From Lamellibrachia satsuma (taxonomy: Eukaryota; Annelida; Polychaeta; Sabellida; Siboglinidae), in NCBI GenBank assembly GCA_033239005.1, contig BSQZ01000035.1:2905001-2969000 (forward strand): 64,000 bases of DNA. The letters are read 5' to 3'. Of the stretch, positions 1 to 12,159 are shown one piece after another (position 1 is the stretch's first letter; each line of letters begins with the position of its first letter). Position numbers and translations under genes: made by a program. The notes beneath the pieces were generated by a model, which had not been told where the DNA came from, did not search any database, and saw only the letters and a list, made by a program, of their open reading frames with translations.

Positions 1-221
1 CACGGCCGCTCACAGTCGTTGTTAGCATAAACGTCAACAGTGTTCAATGGCATTGACCGAGTCACTGAGCAACTGAATTATTCTGATGCTTACTCGTCTT
101 GTTACAGAAATACGACATAACGATTACCCCGAGGCTTGTCACACGAAAACATGGCCTTCAGCCATTTAACCGGCATGCAATGCGGCCTTTCGCCCACTAA
201 CCAGACGCGTTCATGTTGCAG

Positions 222-3200
222 ACGTCAAACACATTGGCGTTCACACTGCACCTGCTGTCGACGCACCCCGAAGTGCAAGAGAAGCTGCATGCTGAGGTGA
301 CCCGGGTGCTCGGCCATGGCACGGCGACGCCAGAGTCGATGGAACAGATGACATATCTCAAGTGCATCCTCAAAGAATCACTAAGGTGCGACTCGTGCTC
401 AACTGATTTCCAGTTTATATTCTACGTTTGCATTATATGTTATTTATAATTAGCTTATAATCAGAAAACACGCTTGATAATAAGAAAATAGTTTTACGTA
501 TTTATTGGCTTAACTGTGTCCCCATTTAACTATGTCTTATTTTTCGTTTCCAGATGTTGCTTGCCTAGTCAGCAATCTATTTCGAAGTCCGTGTAACGAT
601 GGTTACATAAAAAACATGTATGTCAATGTAGAATTTAAAATGTGTTAATTGAAGTTTAAATTGTACAGTATTTGCAATCATAGCTTAATTTACAGCACAG
701 GTTGCTTGTGTTAATTTACACTGTTATTAGCACAGCTATAATGTCCTTATTTTATTTTCAGACTCTACCCTGTTGTCACGATGAACGTTCGGGTATTGGA
801 CGATGAACTGATGATAGATGGCTACCAAATTCCAAAGAAGGTATGTTGCTGTATTTCAGTTCACGCCGTTTGTCGTTGTAGAAGAAAACTGACCGATTCA
901 CACGGAGGCCCATCCCAGTTCACGTGTAAACAATCTGCATTGCTGTGTGAACGTTCTCTTTCATTTCCTGAAAATTGATCGCATTTTGAATAATCGTTGA
1001 CATTCCTTGAACACTTTGATCTACAGTGGATTGACTGTTAGGTGTGACCTGGGATGACATTTGACAGGACACGACAAACGGACGACACGATTTCATCGCT
1101 GTCACTCGCTAGACAGGCCAATCTCATCAGTCACATGTACAGCCCTCGCGCCAAGTGTTGACTGTGTGAGGTTATGACGTGATGTGTTTACGTCACGACT
1201 ACCAATATAAGTACCACCCGCACCAACCGTACCAACCGTACCAGCCGTACCACCCGTACCAACCGCACCACCCGCACCACCCGTACCACCCGCACCAATC
1301 GTACCACCCGCACCAACCGTACAACCCGCACCAACCGTACCTCCCGCACCAACCGTACCACCCGCACCAACCGTACCAACCGCACCAGCCGTACCAACCG
1401 TACCACCCGCACCAACCGTACCAACCGTTTCAACCGTACCACCCGTACCACCCTCACCAACCGTACCTCCCGCACCAACTGTACCAACCGCACCACCCGT
1501 ACCAACCGCACCACCCGCACCACCCGCACCACCCGCACCAACCGTACCAACCGTACCAACACCAGTACCGTCAGTATACTAACCACAACCAACATTACCT
1601 CATTCACCACCAACATTGCCTCATTCACCACCAACATTGCCTCATTCACCACCAACATTGCCTCATTCACCAACACACAAAACAGTGGTCGTTGACGCTG
1701 TAAAGCCGTCGAGTTCCGCTTACGGATGAGCTCATTGTGCAGGTTAAGCACCGTAGCATCGACGGAGGTCTGGTGGCTGTTTTCCGCCCGATCGCTTCAC
1801 CCCTTCACCGGGACGGTCGTAGGGGTGCCATTTTCACGGAGAATCGACGCCTGATTGGTCTGTCTTCCGTTGTGCGTACGGTCCATTCCTTTACGTTGTC
1901 CAGCCAGTTTTTCTTCTGGCGGACCCGTCTTCTCTTGCTCTCCAGGGTGCCTTGCGTGATGATTTTTTAGATGATGTTGTGCCGAGTGATATGGCCATAT
2001 CATAAGAGCTACGTCGTTTCATGATTGACAACAAGTGCATAGTGGAATTACTTATTACCGGTCTTCACTTGAGCGATGACACGAGACAATAAAAGTGTCA
2101 TTTATTTGGCTACTTACGCCGCCAGCAGTATTCTGTTTCGCCTATGTTTCTGTCCTGCTTCAAATGGGCGCGTTCAGGCTGCCGACGTCGTGGTATGCTC
2201 GACATGGAATGCCGGGACAGACAGCAGGCAACAAGTGGAACGTGACTGCAGAATGTGTTTAATACAACAGATGGAACCTAACTTGCGAATAGGAGATGTC
2301 TCACAGAACGTTCACCCAGAAGATGTGCGTTTTCGTCGGTGTGGGTCGGTGTGCTGTTTGTTTGGATTGACAGTTGGTGAAGAGGCCCTAGGACGACGAG
2401 GGAACGTATGTACAACCTATGAGATCACAGTGACGTTAACCACAGCGCTGACGTTAATGGGGCAGGGGCTATCAACAACGATTCAACTATGACGCAACGA
2501 ATACTCTAACCGCTGACGATTTTTATGATTCAGTTGCATTATTTTAACATGACAACCTACTACGAGTAAGACGTTAGTAAGACGTTAGTACTATATCTGT
2601 GATCGCTGCATTACGACGACGACGACTCTGACGTTGTTGTTTCTTGCAGACAATGTACGTGATGAACCACTACGCCGCGTGCAGGAACGAGCAGTTGTTT
2701 GAGAGGGCAGACGAGTTCCTCCCCGAGAGATGGGACCGCTCCGTCAACGGCCACACGAAGAAACCTTTCGCCTCGCTTCCCTTCGGCTTTGGTACTAGAG
2801 CCTGTCTCGGTAAGCCAATCATCACACAGTTCCACGCTCAAATGTATTCTTCCGTGTGTCAAACTGTCAACGTATTTTGTTGATTTAGTTGTGCATACCA
2901 TACGGTGACTGTAAGCAACGCTAATAGTAATAATGATAGTTTGCTCTTCAGGGGTAACATAACATGGTTATGAGGTGTAATTGTTGTGTTATGATCAAAT
3001 ATTTGTTCATTCGTGCATCTCCATTCATAGCTATGAGCATTCAACAATGCATATAAATCATATGTTTTGTTTGTTTACAGGAAAACGGATTGCAAAACAC
3101 GAGTTACACCTGGCGCTGTCAAAGGTGAGTTGTACTTCATCGGACGTTCATATTGTGAACTGTACTGCTTAATCTGAATAAGAATTTAAAATGTTCTTAC

Positions 3201-3392
3201 AAACAAAAACATGTTCACATATTCAAAAGATATTCACACATTAAAAACGTGTTGCACATACTATTGGACTTTACATTGTAGGTGTCTCAGAACTTCAAGC
3301 TAGAGCCGTACCCCGGAATGCAGTTAAAACCAACACTGAGGACACTGCTAACGGCTGGCCCGCACCTGCCACTGCGCATGATCGACCGCTGA
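222..3392 (+). CDS. Cytochrome P450, C-terminal five exons (5' part outside window)
   Basis: A heme-thiolate monooxygenase. Exons read 222-385, 762-840, 2650-2809, 3081-3124 and 3282-3392 (stop TGA), all with AG acceptors and GT donors and one frame across every junction (186 codons). Exon 1 begins inside helix I (TSNTLAF, the end of the oxygen-binding region) and ends at the K-helix ExxR motif (ESLR), with the arginine codon split by the intron. Exon 2 continues [12 protein letters not shown]. Exon 3 carries the PERF-type motif (EFLPERW) and the heme-binding loop [10 protein letters not shown] with the axial cysteine, completed across the next junction as GKRIAKHE. The short tail ends in LRMIDR. 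The intron inside helix I and the GKRIA heme motif suit the mitochondrial clan of animal P450s; the subfamily cannot be fixed from this part. Upstream exons lie outside the window. No defect is visible, so this is probably a working gene. Confidence 0.9.
1200..1690. repeat. Intronic minisatellite, (ACCGTACCA/ACCGCACCA)n plus 21-bp repeat
   Basis: Inside the P450 intron before the PERF exon. Nine-base units alternating ACCGTACCA, ACCGCACCA and ACCCGCACC run to about 1570. They are followed by four copies of a 21-bp unit containing CATTGCCTCATTCACCACCAA. The repeat is open in frames on both strands only because its unit length is a multiple of three. Confidence 0.9.
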
Positions 3393-4120
3393 GTTGATAT
3401 CCGGTTGCCTTCGCTATAGCAGACATTGTACTTCCGCTGCGACGGCGCCGATATATTTCGTCCTGTCGCCGCATGCTGGCGCCACCGTTCTCGGAGACGA
3501 GAACGCAGCTATAATCTCGCGTGACCCGACTGCGCAGGACGCGACAAACTGTGTGCTTTCGGGTTGACCTTCCCATACATGCGTCCCGTGACGACGACTG
3601 GAAGCGTTACGTCGGGAGGGCGCGCGCGGGCCAGCACTGAGACCCGTGTCACCGACACAACAATGTGCAATACTGGGTGTATGACTGTGTGTGTTCTACT
3701 CGGCCTTCACTTGCAGCGTTTCGTTCGGCAATCGTCACTACGTATTCTGGACCCAAGGATGTGCTTCGTCAACGGACTGCATGTGCAGCTTGCAAGAGTA
3801 TACGGTGTTAGCACCGCTTCGTGTAGACAGCACGGCGTTCTTATATTCGTGTTGTACTGTTTACGACGTAAACACCAAATTACTCCTACCACTATATGTA
3901 TGTGAATATACCTATTTTGCCTTCATTGTATAGTAAATAATTATAATATACTCATCTTAATAATAATAGGCTAGCGTTATTGTACGACCAAAATTAATCG
4001 TGTCTGGGGTGTTTCTCTGTTTTACAGCTGTTTTTTGCCGATAGAATAACCGATTTAACATTTGGTGTTGACATTCTAAACCCGAGCCGGACGCACGGAC
4101 GGTCATTAATCCATATAATA
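3393..4120. other. P450 3' flank, no recognised gene
   Basis: Presumed 3' UTR and downstream spacer of the P450. No canonical AATAAA was found close to the stop. Short open frames here show no recognisable domain. Confidence 0.4.
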
Positions 4121-4125
4121 TTACT

Positions 4126-4618
4126 TTGTCTGTCGCCGTCTCCGTCAGTCTCCCTCTCCCACTCACATTGTCTGTCTCCGTCAGTCTCCCTCTCCCACTC
4201 ACATTGTCTGTCTCCGTCAGTCTCCCTCTCCCACTCACATTGTCTGTCTCCGTCAGTCTCCCTCTCCCACTCACATTATCTGTCGCCGTCTCCGTCAGTC
4301 TCCCTCTCCCACTCACATTGTCTGTCTCCGTCAGTCTCCCTCTCCCACTCACATTGTCTGTCTCCGTCTCCGTTAGTCTCCCTCTCCCACTCACATTGTC
4401 TGTCGTCGTCTCCGTCAGTCTCCCTCTCCCACTCACATTGTCTGTCTCCGTCTCCGTCAGTCTCTCTCTCCCACTCACATTGTATGTCGCCGTCTCCGTC
4501 AGTCTCCCTCTCCCACTCACATTGTCTGTCGCCGTCGCCGTCTCCGTCAGTCTCCCTTTCCCACTCACATTGTCTGTCTCCGTCTCCGTCAGTCCCCCTC
4601 TCCCACTCACATTGCCTC
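4126..4618. repeat. Minisatellite, about 36-bp unit
   Basis: About 13 units built on TCTCCCTCTCCCACTCACAT followed by TGTCTGTCTCCGTCAG. Some units carry one or two extra 6-bp GTCGCC or GTCTCC blocks, so unit length changes in steps of 6. The length stays a multiple of three, which opens long artificial frames on both strands. Confidence 0.92.
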
Positions 4619-4775
4619 ATTAACATACCAAGATGGCTTGGTTATATTACTTGAATACTAGACTAGTGTCAGCTGTATTATGAGCTGGATGCATTAGTTA
4701 TTCATCGAGCTACTTACGGAGAATCGATCACTTCAAACCTCGTGAATCTCGCCAATAAAACGCCAAAGACTGTCT

Positions 4776-4935
4776 ATGCTAAGACTTCTTCAACACGAAG
4801 TATTCCAACGCCAGACGGATACTGATATCACACCTACACCGGGATTCTTCTTCAACACGAAGTATTCCAACGCCAGACGGACACTAATATCACACCTACA
4901 CCGGGATACTTCTGTAACAAGAAGTGTTCCAACGC
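4776..4935. repeat. Tandem repeat, about 62-bp unit, 2.5 copies
   Basis: The unit starts CTTCTTCAACACGAAGTATT and ends CACACCTACACCGGGAT. The third copy is truncated and diverged. Confidence 0.8.
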
Positions 4936-5604
4936 CAACGACCGAGGTCGGTCGAACGGTGTCACGTGTTCTTAATAGAACGGGTAATATTGTTCATAGT
5001 TGTTTGTTATATGTGACATGTCTATTTATATTGTGCATTAATAAATAAATGTTTGTAAATATCAGTCATGTTACGATTTAGCTGGAACTGATTTAAATTG
5101 TATCCGTTATAAAGCAACAATGGGCTGTAAAATGATGTTTCAATGGGCGCGATGACACAATATACGGGAGGCAAAGCACAACCCTTCGCCGCTTGTTTGT
5201 CTGGTTATACAACTCAGTACCTCACATAAGCTTATGGCTGAAATATACACTTTTAACGAATGCCGCATGTCGATCCCGAAACACCTCGTTTGTAATCACA
5301 ATGCGGCCGAGTCAAGATTAAGCATGTCATGCAATGATGATATCAATAAAATTAAATGTTTTCGTAATAATGGGCTTAGTGAAACTACGAGGTCTCTCGT
5401 ACCAGTTTTACACTATCTAAATTGCAAATCAAGTATCAGCAACGCATAAGCCTATATATATATATATATATGTATATGTATGTTATATATATATGTCACG
5501 TGTAATGTGTGTTGTTTTTTTCAAAACGTCAATAAATGTGTATATTTATTTTGAACAACACTTTTTATACAAATCGATCATATAACAATAGAATCAAACG
5601 CATG

Positions 5605-5715
5605 ATTTTATTGAGCGTCCACTCGTGACTTTATTGAGCGTCCATTCATGACTTTATTGAGCGTCCATTCATGACTTTATTGAGCGTCCATTTATGGCTT
5701 TATTGAGCGTCCACG
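5605..5715. repeat. Minisatellite, about 23-bp unit, 5 copies
   Basis: Units of TTTATTGAGCGTCCATTCAT followed by GAC, with one or two substitutions each. Confidence 0.85.
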
Positions 5716-6034
5716 CATTTCGCCATCCTCACCAATTCTAGTGTTTGTTTATTAGGATAGAACATTCCCGAATCAATTACAGAACCCGCGCCGCAATGCC
5801 GAATTGTTGGCACAGACAAATTACCCCTTATCAAGCGTCACCTGATACCCCGTATCACGATAAACAACGCAGAAACTCGGCAGCGTAAACTTTGCTGAGT
5901 GATCCAACCCACATTTCTATGAATGTCGAAATGGTATCACGGCCTACTCATCGCGTCCCTGCGACGGTTATGCAACTATTATCAGGAGTCTGTCGGTAAA
6001 CTAGGACTAGCGAAATCTTACCAAAGCACAGACG

Positions 6035-6205
6035 ACGTTCACTACACGAACAGCTTCAGTTCCATACACGAACAGCTTCAGTTTCCTACACGAGCAGTTT
6101 CAGTACTATATACGAAAAATTTTAGTACCCTACACGAACAGCTTCAGTACCATATACGAGCAATTTCAGTTCCTTACACGAACAGCAACAGTACCACGTG
6201 GTTTA
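6035..6205. repeat. Minisatellite, about 24-bp unit, 7 copies
   Basis: Units of the form TACACGAACAGCTTCAGT plus TCC or ACC, with several substitutions (ATACGAGCAATTTCAGT, and similar). Confidence 0.8.
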
Positions 6206-6421
6206 TCGGCATTTATTTGTTGAACGTGGCTTAACGTCTAGAGTCATCATTCTGGAAAGTCAGAGTAGACAAGGCAACTCCGGTTAGACAGGTTTCCGTC
6301 TCTTCAAATGTCCACATTTTGTTCTCCGTATAGGACTGGAGTGTAGCGTCACGAGCCGTCGACGTCATCACCAGTGACAGTCATCCGATGCGTCATGATG
6401 CCTTTGTTTACTGAATACGTA

Positions 6422-7018
6422 TGGTAAGGTGGGGCAAGACGCCACTATACGATAAATTGGTACCCCCTCCATTTAATAAGGCCCGAAAATAAGAATGTTC
6501 AGATAGCCAGATGGAGCCGCGTATCATCGTGTCTATCTGATTACAACATGGCTGCATCCGAAACAAAACACGCGGTAAAATATTCATATTAAAATGTTAG
6601 CTTCATAATTATACCATTCGTCCTTATCAAAGTTGGACTATGTAAAGCAGCGACGGGAAACTAAGTAACTGCGTATACTAGACTAATATGATTATAGTAG
6701 TGGTATAAATGTATCGGTTGTGGGCGATATATGAAACGATATAAAAAAATATATATAATACCTCAAACGCCCAGAGGGGGCTTCATGCCCCATGGGTGGG
6801 TTTCTTACCCCACCATGGGAACCTCCGCTAAAATGGCTAAAATTTTTGTTCAGAGACTGGGGACGTCAACATTTTGAATACACGGAATGTACCTAAATAA
6901 ACATAATTAACTAAACATAATAAAGGAATGTACCTAAGATAATGAACGATATTTACCGAAAGGATTCCTTCCCGCATACGATTTCACCTTACATGGGGCT
7001 CCTTACTCCACCCTACCC
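6422..7018. mobile_element. Non-autonomous pogo-like MITE
   Basis: The left end reads TGGTAAGGTGGGGCAAGACG. The right end read on the minus strand is GGGTAGGGTGGAGTAAGGAG. Both resemble the TIR of the pogo element at 50.4-54.0 kb. A TA dinucleotide abuts each end (6420-6421 and 7019-7020), as expected for a Tc1/pogo target duplication. The interior (~600 bp) has no transposase. It includes a G/C-rich inverted stretch around 6785-6825 (CCCATGGGTGGG facing CCCCACCATGGG). Confidence 0.65.
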
Positions 7019-7022
7019 TAAA

Positions 7023-7700
7023 ACCTCAATAAACATAGTGTGGCGTATATACAGTATATCATATACGACCAGTAATAACAACGAATGCATTCTTGCTGCT
7101 TGGCTGACCGATGCTATATCAGTGTCTAGACCCTGTTTGCTAGTCAGGTTACAGTAAAAACATATTACCGTTAATATCAAAACATAGATCATCTCACAAA
7201 CCAGATCATCTCATAAAACTTGGGCTGGTGGGTAAACGCGCAGTAAACGGCAACATACACATAACAATTACTGTAACAAGCGCATCAAACAAAGGTCAGA
7301 TATACAGGCAGTGTTCAGTGCGAGGATAAGTTATGCGGGCCACTTATTAAATCACATGCACAGAATACACGATACTGACAGGTGGATAACGTTCGCTATC
7401 AATGAAGAGCGCACGAACTTGCTTCAGCTTCGAGTTTGAAAAACGATTCATACGAAACGTTTTGTCTGCTATGAATGTATGCATTTGTCAGATAAAGGCC
7501 ATCAGGTGGGGGTGGGTGGGTAGATGGGGGGCTGACATGTCGAACTCGGGGGGGGGGGCGGCTGACATGTCGAAGTCTTCCACAACCTTACTGGTCAAAT
7601 ATATATGTACCAATGTGCACTGGATATTAGGAAACTATAGTCTCTTCGCGTGCACAAGGCAACGTCTACGAAGACAGGCCGACATGTAGTCATCAAATAA
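7023..7700. other. Spacer with G-rich tracts
   Basis: No gene recognised. Around 7505-7575 there are runs of G (GGTGGGGGTGGGTGGG and a run of ten or more G) and a short repeat of GGCTGACATGTCGAA. Confidence 0.5.
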
Positions 7701-7730
7701 TATTATACTAAGCAAGTGTATATTCGTTTC

Positions 7731-8127
7731 TTTATTGACGATAAATACCTACTAAGGAAATGCTAACTTAGGCATACACATAACTGCACGCTTGTTGGAT
7801 TAATAAAAATAGAATGTTATTTGGTTCCATAGATACGAACATCGTTGTATGACGGAATAAACCAAGTCTTATAAACATAATCTTATCAGCATATAGATGT
7901 AGTTGTGGCACGTGAACTTACGTCACGACGTGCAACTTAAAGGAGTGCGTCCGTAAGTATTGCAGTGTCTTGGGTCACCTCGGCGCTCGACGACATGCGA
8001 CTACTCCGCCGCCTGCTGTGTTGTCGTCTGTGCCGCCCTCTTGCGAGTTCCGGAGAGTTTGGTAGCGGTTTCTGTTTCAAAGAAATCAGTATAGTTCAAT
8101 TCGGCTCTAATACGTTAACTGATTTTT
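7731..8127 (-). CDS. Candidate 3'-terminal exon for the minus-strand exon array
   Basis: On the minus strand a pyrimidine-rich tract ending TTCTTCACGTCGCAG forms a strong 3' splice acceptor at 8128-8130. In phase 0, the phase left by every array exon, the reading is KNQLTY then TAG (8107-8127). The rest would be 3' UTR, with AATAAA (minus strand) at 7731-7736. It lies about 310 bp downstream of the last array copy. Only the acceptor, the short frame and the poly(A) signal support it; there is no homology evidence. Confidence 0.3.
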
Positions 8128-8238
8128 CTGCGACGTGAAGAAAGGAAGCAGCGTGTATTATGCGGTAATCGTAGGAAAACGCACTCAATAGTTTTTATCA
8201 TACGAACATTGTGAGGTATATGCCTACACACATCCTCA

Positions 8239-8278
8239 CCGCCAGGGGGACTGCCGAGTACAACAGTACCCCTGGCGG
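8239..8278. other. Perfect 10-bp inverted repeat (hairpin)
   Basis: CCGCCAGGGG at 8239-8248 pairs with CCCCTGGCGG at 8269-8278 around a 20-nt loop. It lies between the candidate terminal exon and the first array copy. Function unknown. Confidence 0.7.
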
Positions 8279-8437
8279 ATAACCCCGTTGAAACGTGGAA
8301 CTTAGTATTGTTGTGTTAACAAATGGTCTACGTTCCTACGACTTTCAGGCATTTGGGATGTGGCCAATCTTGGACGCTGTTACAGATGTAAATGCTCCTA
8401 AAAATTACCAGGTATGCAAATACAAACAAACACGTAC

Positions 8438-8581
8438 GTTTGAAGTTCGTGTACCATCGATGCTAACTGATCGGCGAGTACTGCGCCGTCTAGCGTGTTT
8501 CCGGCTGCGACCTTCACCTTCCACAGTATTTTCTTGCAATTCGAAGGGTGACAAATCATCAGTTTTTATCGGCATGCCGTT
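8438..8581 (-). CDS. Array exon E1 (most divergent copy)
   Basis: 144 bp, 48 codons, phase 0 at both ends. The minus-strand acceptor is GTTTGTGCGTTGCAG and the donor GTACGT. The peptide begins [19 protein letters not shown] and carries the basic block ARRRSTRRSVSIDGTRTSN. Its flanks no longer align well with those of the other copies, yet the length, frame and both splice sites are kept. That is the best sign in the array of constraint on the exon itself. It is the last copy in transcription order. The function of the peptide is not recognised. Confidence 0.6.
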
Positions 8582-8639
8582 CTGCAACGCACAAACAAAC
8601 TGGCGTGAATGTGGCACCGACGGTTACATAAAGTATGAT

Positions 8640-9690
8640 TAATTAAACCAAGTAGTTGTGTTGGACGACAACGTATTGTGTTAATGGTGCGCAGATCAAG
8701 CGACTTACTTGAGCAAATTTCGCCGTCTCCAGCGAGTCGTTGCCCCACATAATATCCCCTATCCTTAAATCACTAAATGTCCCACGCGGTTTGGGTAACC
8801 ATGGAAACTGGCTCTTTGAAGAAGTGTGGCCATCAGTACCATCTGGGGGACGAATGTTCATGGTGCTTTTGGCTCTATACTCCTAGATATGGAAATTACA
8901 TTAGGTGATAGCGTTGCAGGACTCCAGCTGTCTGTGTATAATCACCCTTTTTAACCTTTGCTAAAGGGGTGACTACACAAAAACTATAAAACTGTATTAA
9001 GAATGAGATTTTCAGAATGCTAAATAGCGGAGGCAAGGTAGTGGAAGGATTATCCTAAACAGACATACCAACAATATTTTTATTAATTCATTTAATAAAA
9101 CATACCACGTTACAAAACGCAGTTGACAGCTTTTTATCTATAAAAAAAATTCACTTAACGTTTAACAAGGCAAGGTTCGTGGTTGGTACATCAGAATGTT
9201 GACTGATGACGATGACTGAACTGCACAGTAGACTTACTGTAATCGTTTGCTTCACAATATGAACAAATCAAACAACACTAATATCGTCAATGCCAGTGCA
9301 TTATTCAGCAGACATCATAAGAAGGAACAGGTCATTTAATCTGTCAACAAAACTAGGAAACCTGGATTGCCTTTCCAGAAACTGCGGAAAGTGGGGAATC
9401 TAGACATTACCAAATGTGTTAGAGAGAAGTATCCCCCACGAGAAGCACGCCGATAGCCAAGCAACGCAACTTCTACCATGCTCACTTAAGATGTCCAAAA
9501 TGCCGACAGCTCTCCATTGCCATGGCGAAGGCGCTCCAGGAAGTCATTCCAAAGGTTCCTCAACTACTAAAGGTGTAGTACGGTGCACCAGGTTGACCAA
9601 ATGGTGTCTTCAACCATGCTGTTCACCTGGTTCAACAATGCGCTTACATCTGCTCTTGTTGGTTTTTCTTTAAAAATGTCTTAATCCGCT
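8640..9690. other. Spacer, no recognised gene
   Basis: AT-rich sequence between array exon E1 and the (GA)n tract. Short open frames on both strands show no domain. I see no TE signature. Confidence 0.4.
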
Positions 9691-9709
9691 TACCTATGAT
9701 GGCTAGAAC

Positions 9710-10165
<456 letters not shown>

Positions 10166-10384
10166 GGAGAGAGAAGGAGCGCGTCAAGCAAAGGTACAGG
10201 CAGTGTTCAGTGTGAGGCAACTTATGTTATTGAGGCAACTTATTGATGGAGACAATTTGATCTATCACTTCTGCAATAGTTCCAATGACATCTTCCGACA
10301 TGTTTACCAAGTCTCTGGTACTGATGGAGAACCGAGTACAGCTTGGAATGTTTTGATTCTCTGTATGTGCTCGCTCTGCAAGTA

Positions 10385-11230
10385 CTCAAATCAGGTTTTT
10401 GGTCCCGGTAAATTCGGCTGATTGTTTGGTTTCCTGTATGTTAATAGCTTTGGTTGTCAGTGGCTGTGGGCCAACTCGTTCAACAGTAATATGTGTTTCA
10501 AACTCTTGATGTTCAGTTGAAACAGTTCTTTGCTTTTATTTCTAAATGTTCAGGATAGTAGCTTTGGGGAGATGTGGTCCATACACTTTGCCATGTACTT
10601 CATTCATCCCCATGCGTTAGGCTGAATGATGATTTGAAGAACAATTTGCTGATTCACGAGAGGTATTTGCGTAGCTGATAGGTGATAGCTTCTGGAGACA
10701 GAGGGCAGAAACATCGTCTTCCCGCTGTGAGCATAAACACATATGTCCAGTGTCTGGATCACTTTAACATCACCAGTGAACGTTTTCATAGCATATGATA
10801 GTAGCGTAATGTTTAAGAAGTTTCTGTTGACCGCATGCCACTGTATCATTTATATCCTGACTGAACGACTGAATCAGCCTATTGATCATCTGTGATGGAC
10901 TCTTGGATCTCCAGTAAATAGCACCACAAGAAACCATTCAAGATGATCTAGTACTGTGAATGATTATGTTTCGTACATTAGAGGGGTTGTGAGGCCAAGG
11001 GCTAATCACATATTTTGTCTTACGGCAGATCGAATATGATATATTCGGGACATTCATATATTTTGTTTTCTAAACTTTATGTTATCTTTACATAATCTGA
11101 CTTTCAAGACAATACCTTGCAATGTGTCAATGTCTAGAACATTCAGCAATTTGCCTATATTGTCTGGGGAAATAAAAGTACCCTATACGGTCTACAGGCA
11201 TCTGTCTATGTGAAGCTCTTAGCTGATAAC
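10385..11230. repeat. Duplicated block, copy 1
   Basis: It matches 13025-13925. Both begin around CAAATCAGG(T)TTTTGG(T/C)CC and share TTCAAACTCTTGATGTTCAG and GGACTCTTGGATCTCCAGTA, among others, with indels. It precedes a fragment of an array exon, as copy 2 precedes exon E4. The block itself has no recognisable coding content. Confidence 0.8.
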
Positions 11231-11250
11231 AGTTTGATTTCCACTTTAGC

Positions 11251-11281
11251 TTTCCACAGTAGTTTCTCGCAATTCGATGGA
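11251..11281 (-). pseudogene. Truncated array-exon fragment
   Basis: About 31 bp on the minus strand read IELRETTVE, the middle of the array exon. The start of the exon is cut off by the LINE fragment at 11285 and the end by unrelated sequence. Neither splice site remains. It is a tenth, dead copy. Confidence 0.6.
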
Positions 11282-11284
11282 GCA

Positions 11285-11735
11285 CCACTGCTATCGGCCT
11301 GCAGCCTGCTTGGTGATGGTGTCCGATGTCAGGCTTCGTGATGTCATCTCTTTTGTCACGGTTTGTTGCATGTCCTTGTGTCGGCTGGGCAGCAGTCCAA
11401 TATCATCTGCATAGTCCAAATCTTCCAGGATTGAGGTATGAGTCCACATCTAATGGTTTCCACATCTAATGATTTCTATCTTCTGCCAGTCACTGGCGAG
11501 GACGAACAGAAATGGAGAGATTGCATCTCTGCTTCACTCCGGATTTGATGCTTAAGCTGTCTGTCAGGTAGTTGTTACTGGCGACCTGGCACTGGACGTC
11601 TGTGTAGAGTATCTTGATTACATTTACTATTCTCTGATGATCCCGTAGTGATGTAAATTTGTCCAAAAGGAAAGGATTATCTGTGTCGTCAAATGCATTT
11701 TCTACGTACGTATTTGAATACAAACTACACAACAA
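11285..11735 (-). pseudogene. LINE reverse transcriptase fragment
   Basis: Minus-strand reading contains NAFDDTDNPFLLDKF, RIVNVIKILYTDVQCQV and SIKSGVKQRCNLS. These match the RT segments A(F)D, K.LY...C and GV.QGC.LSP. Further 3' is LDYADDIGLLPSRHKDMQ, which carries the catalytic YADD. Endonuclease and 5' parts are missing and frames shift. A second copy is at 14285-14750. Confidence 0.8.
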
Positions 11736-11755
11736 ACAAAAACGTTAATACGTAC

Positions 11756-11899
11756 TTTTGTATTTCGTGTACTATCGACGCTAATTGATCGGCGAGTACC
11801 GCGCCGTCTAGCAGATGTCTGGTCGATACCTTCGCCTTCTGGAGTGCATTCTGGCAATTCGACGGAAGACACGTCATCGGTTTTTATCGGCATGCCGTT
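11756..11899 (-). CDS. Array exon E2
   Basis: 144 bp, 48 codons, phase 0-0. The acceptor is TGTGTTTGTCCGTTGCAG and the donor GTACGT. The peptide reads [19 protein letters not shown]..., the middle is [11 protein letters not shown] and the end is [18 protein letters not shown]. It differs from E3 only in its last residue. It forms a subgroup with E3 and E4 (ELPEC instead of the ELRET seen in later copies). Confidence 0.6.
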
Positions 11900-11984
11900 C
11901 TGCAACGGACAAACACACTGGAATGAATGTGTCACCGAATAGGACCATGCGATGGCTATATGTATGTATGTATGCGCACGCACG

Positions 11985-11999
11985 CCACGCACGCACGCA

Positions 12000-12045
<46 letters not shown>

Positions 12046-12050
12046 GTATG

Positions 12051-12135
<85 letters not shown>
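11985..12135. repeat. (CACG)n, (CA)n and (TA)n microsatellites
   Basis: A short GCAC/ACGC run passes into CACACA and then a pure TA tract (12053-12135). It lies in the intron between array exons E3 and E2. Confidence 0.95.
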
Positions 12136-12147
<12 letters not shown>

Positions 12148-12159
12148 ATATGTATATAT

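Noticed and set aside
1188..1751. 187-residue VRLVRL frame and 174-residue HQPYQP frame
   Set aside because: Both are readings of a 9-bp minisatellite inside a P450 intron; opposite strands are open equally.
3957..4623. 217-residue TETDNVSGRGRL frame and partners
   Set aside because: Product of a ~36-bp repeat whose length is divisible by three; all frames open, no start context or homology.
7994..8137. Plus-strand 47-codon frame starting MRLLRRLLCCRLCRPL
   Set aside because: No splice, homology or repeat support; it overlaps the candidate minus-strand terminal exon.
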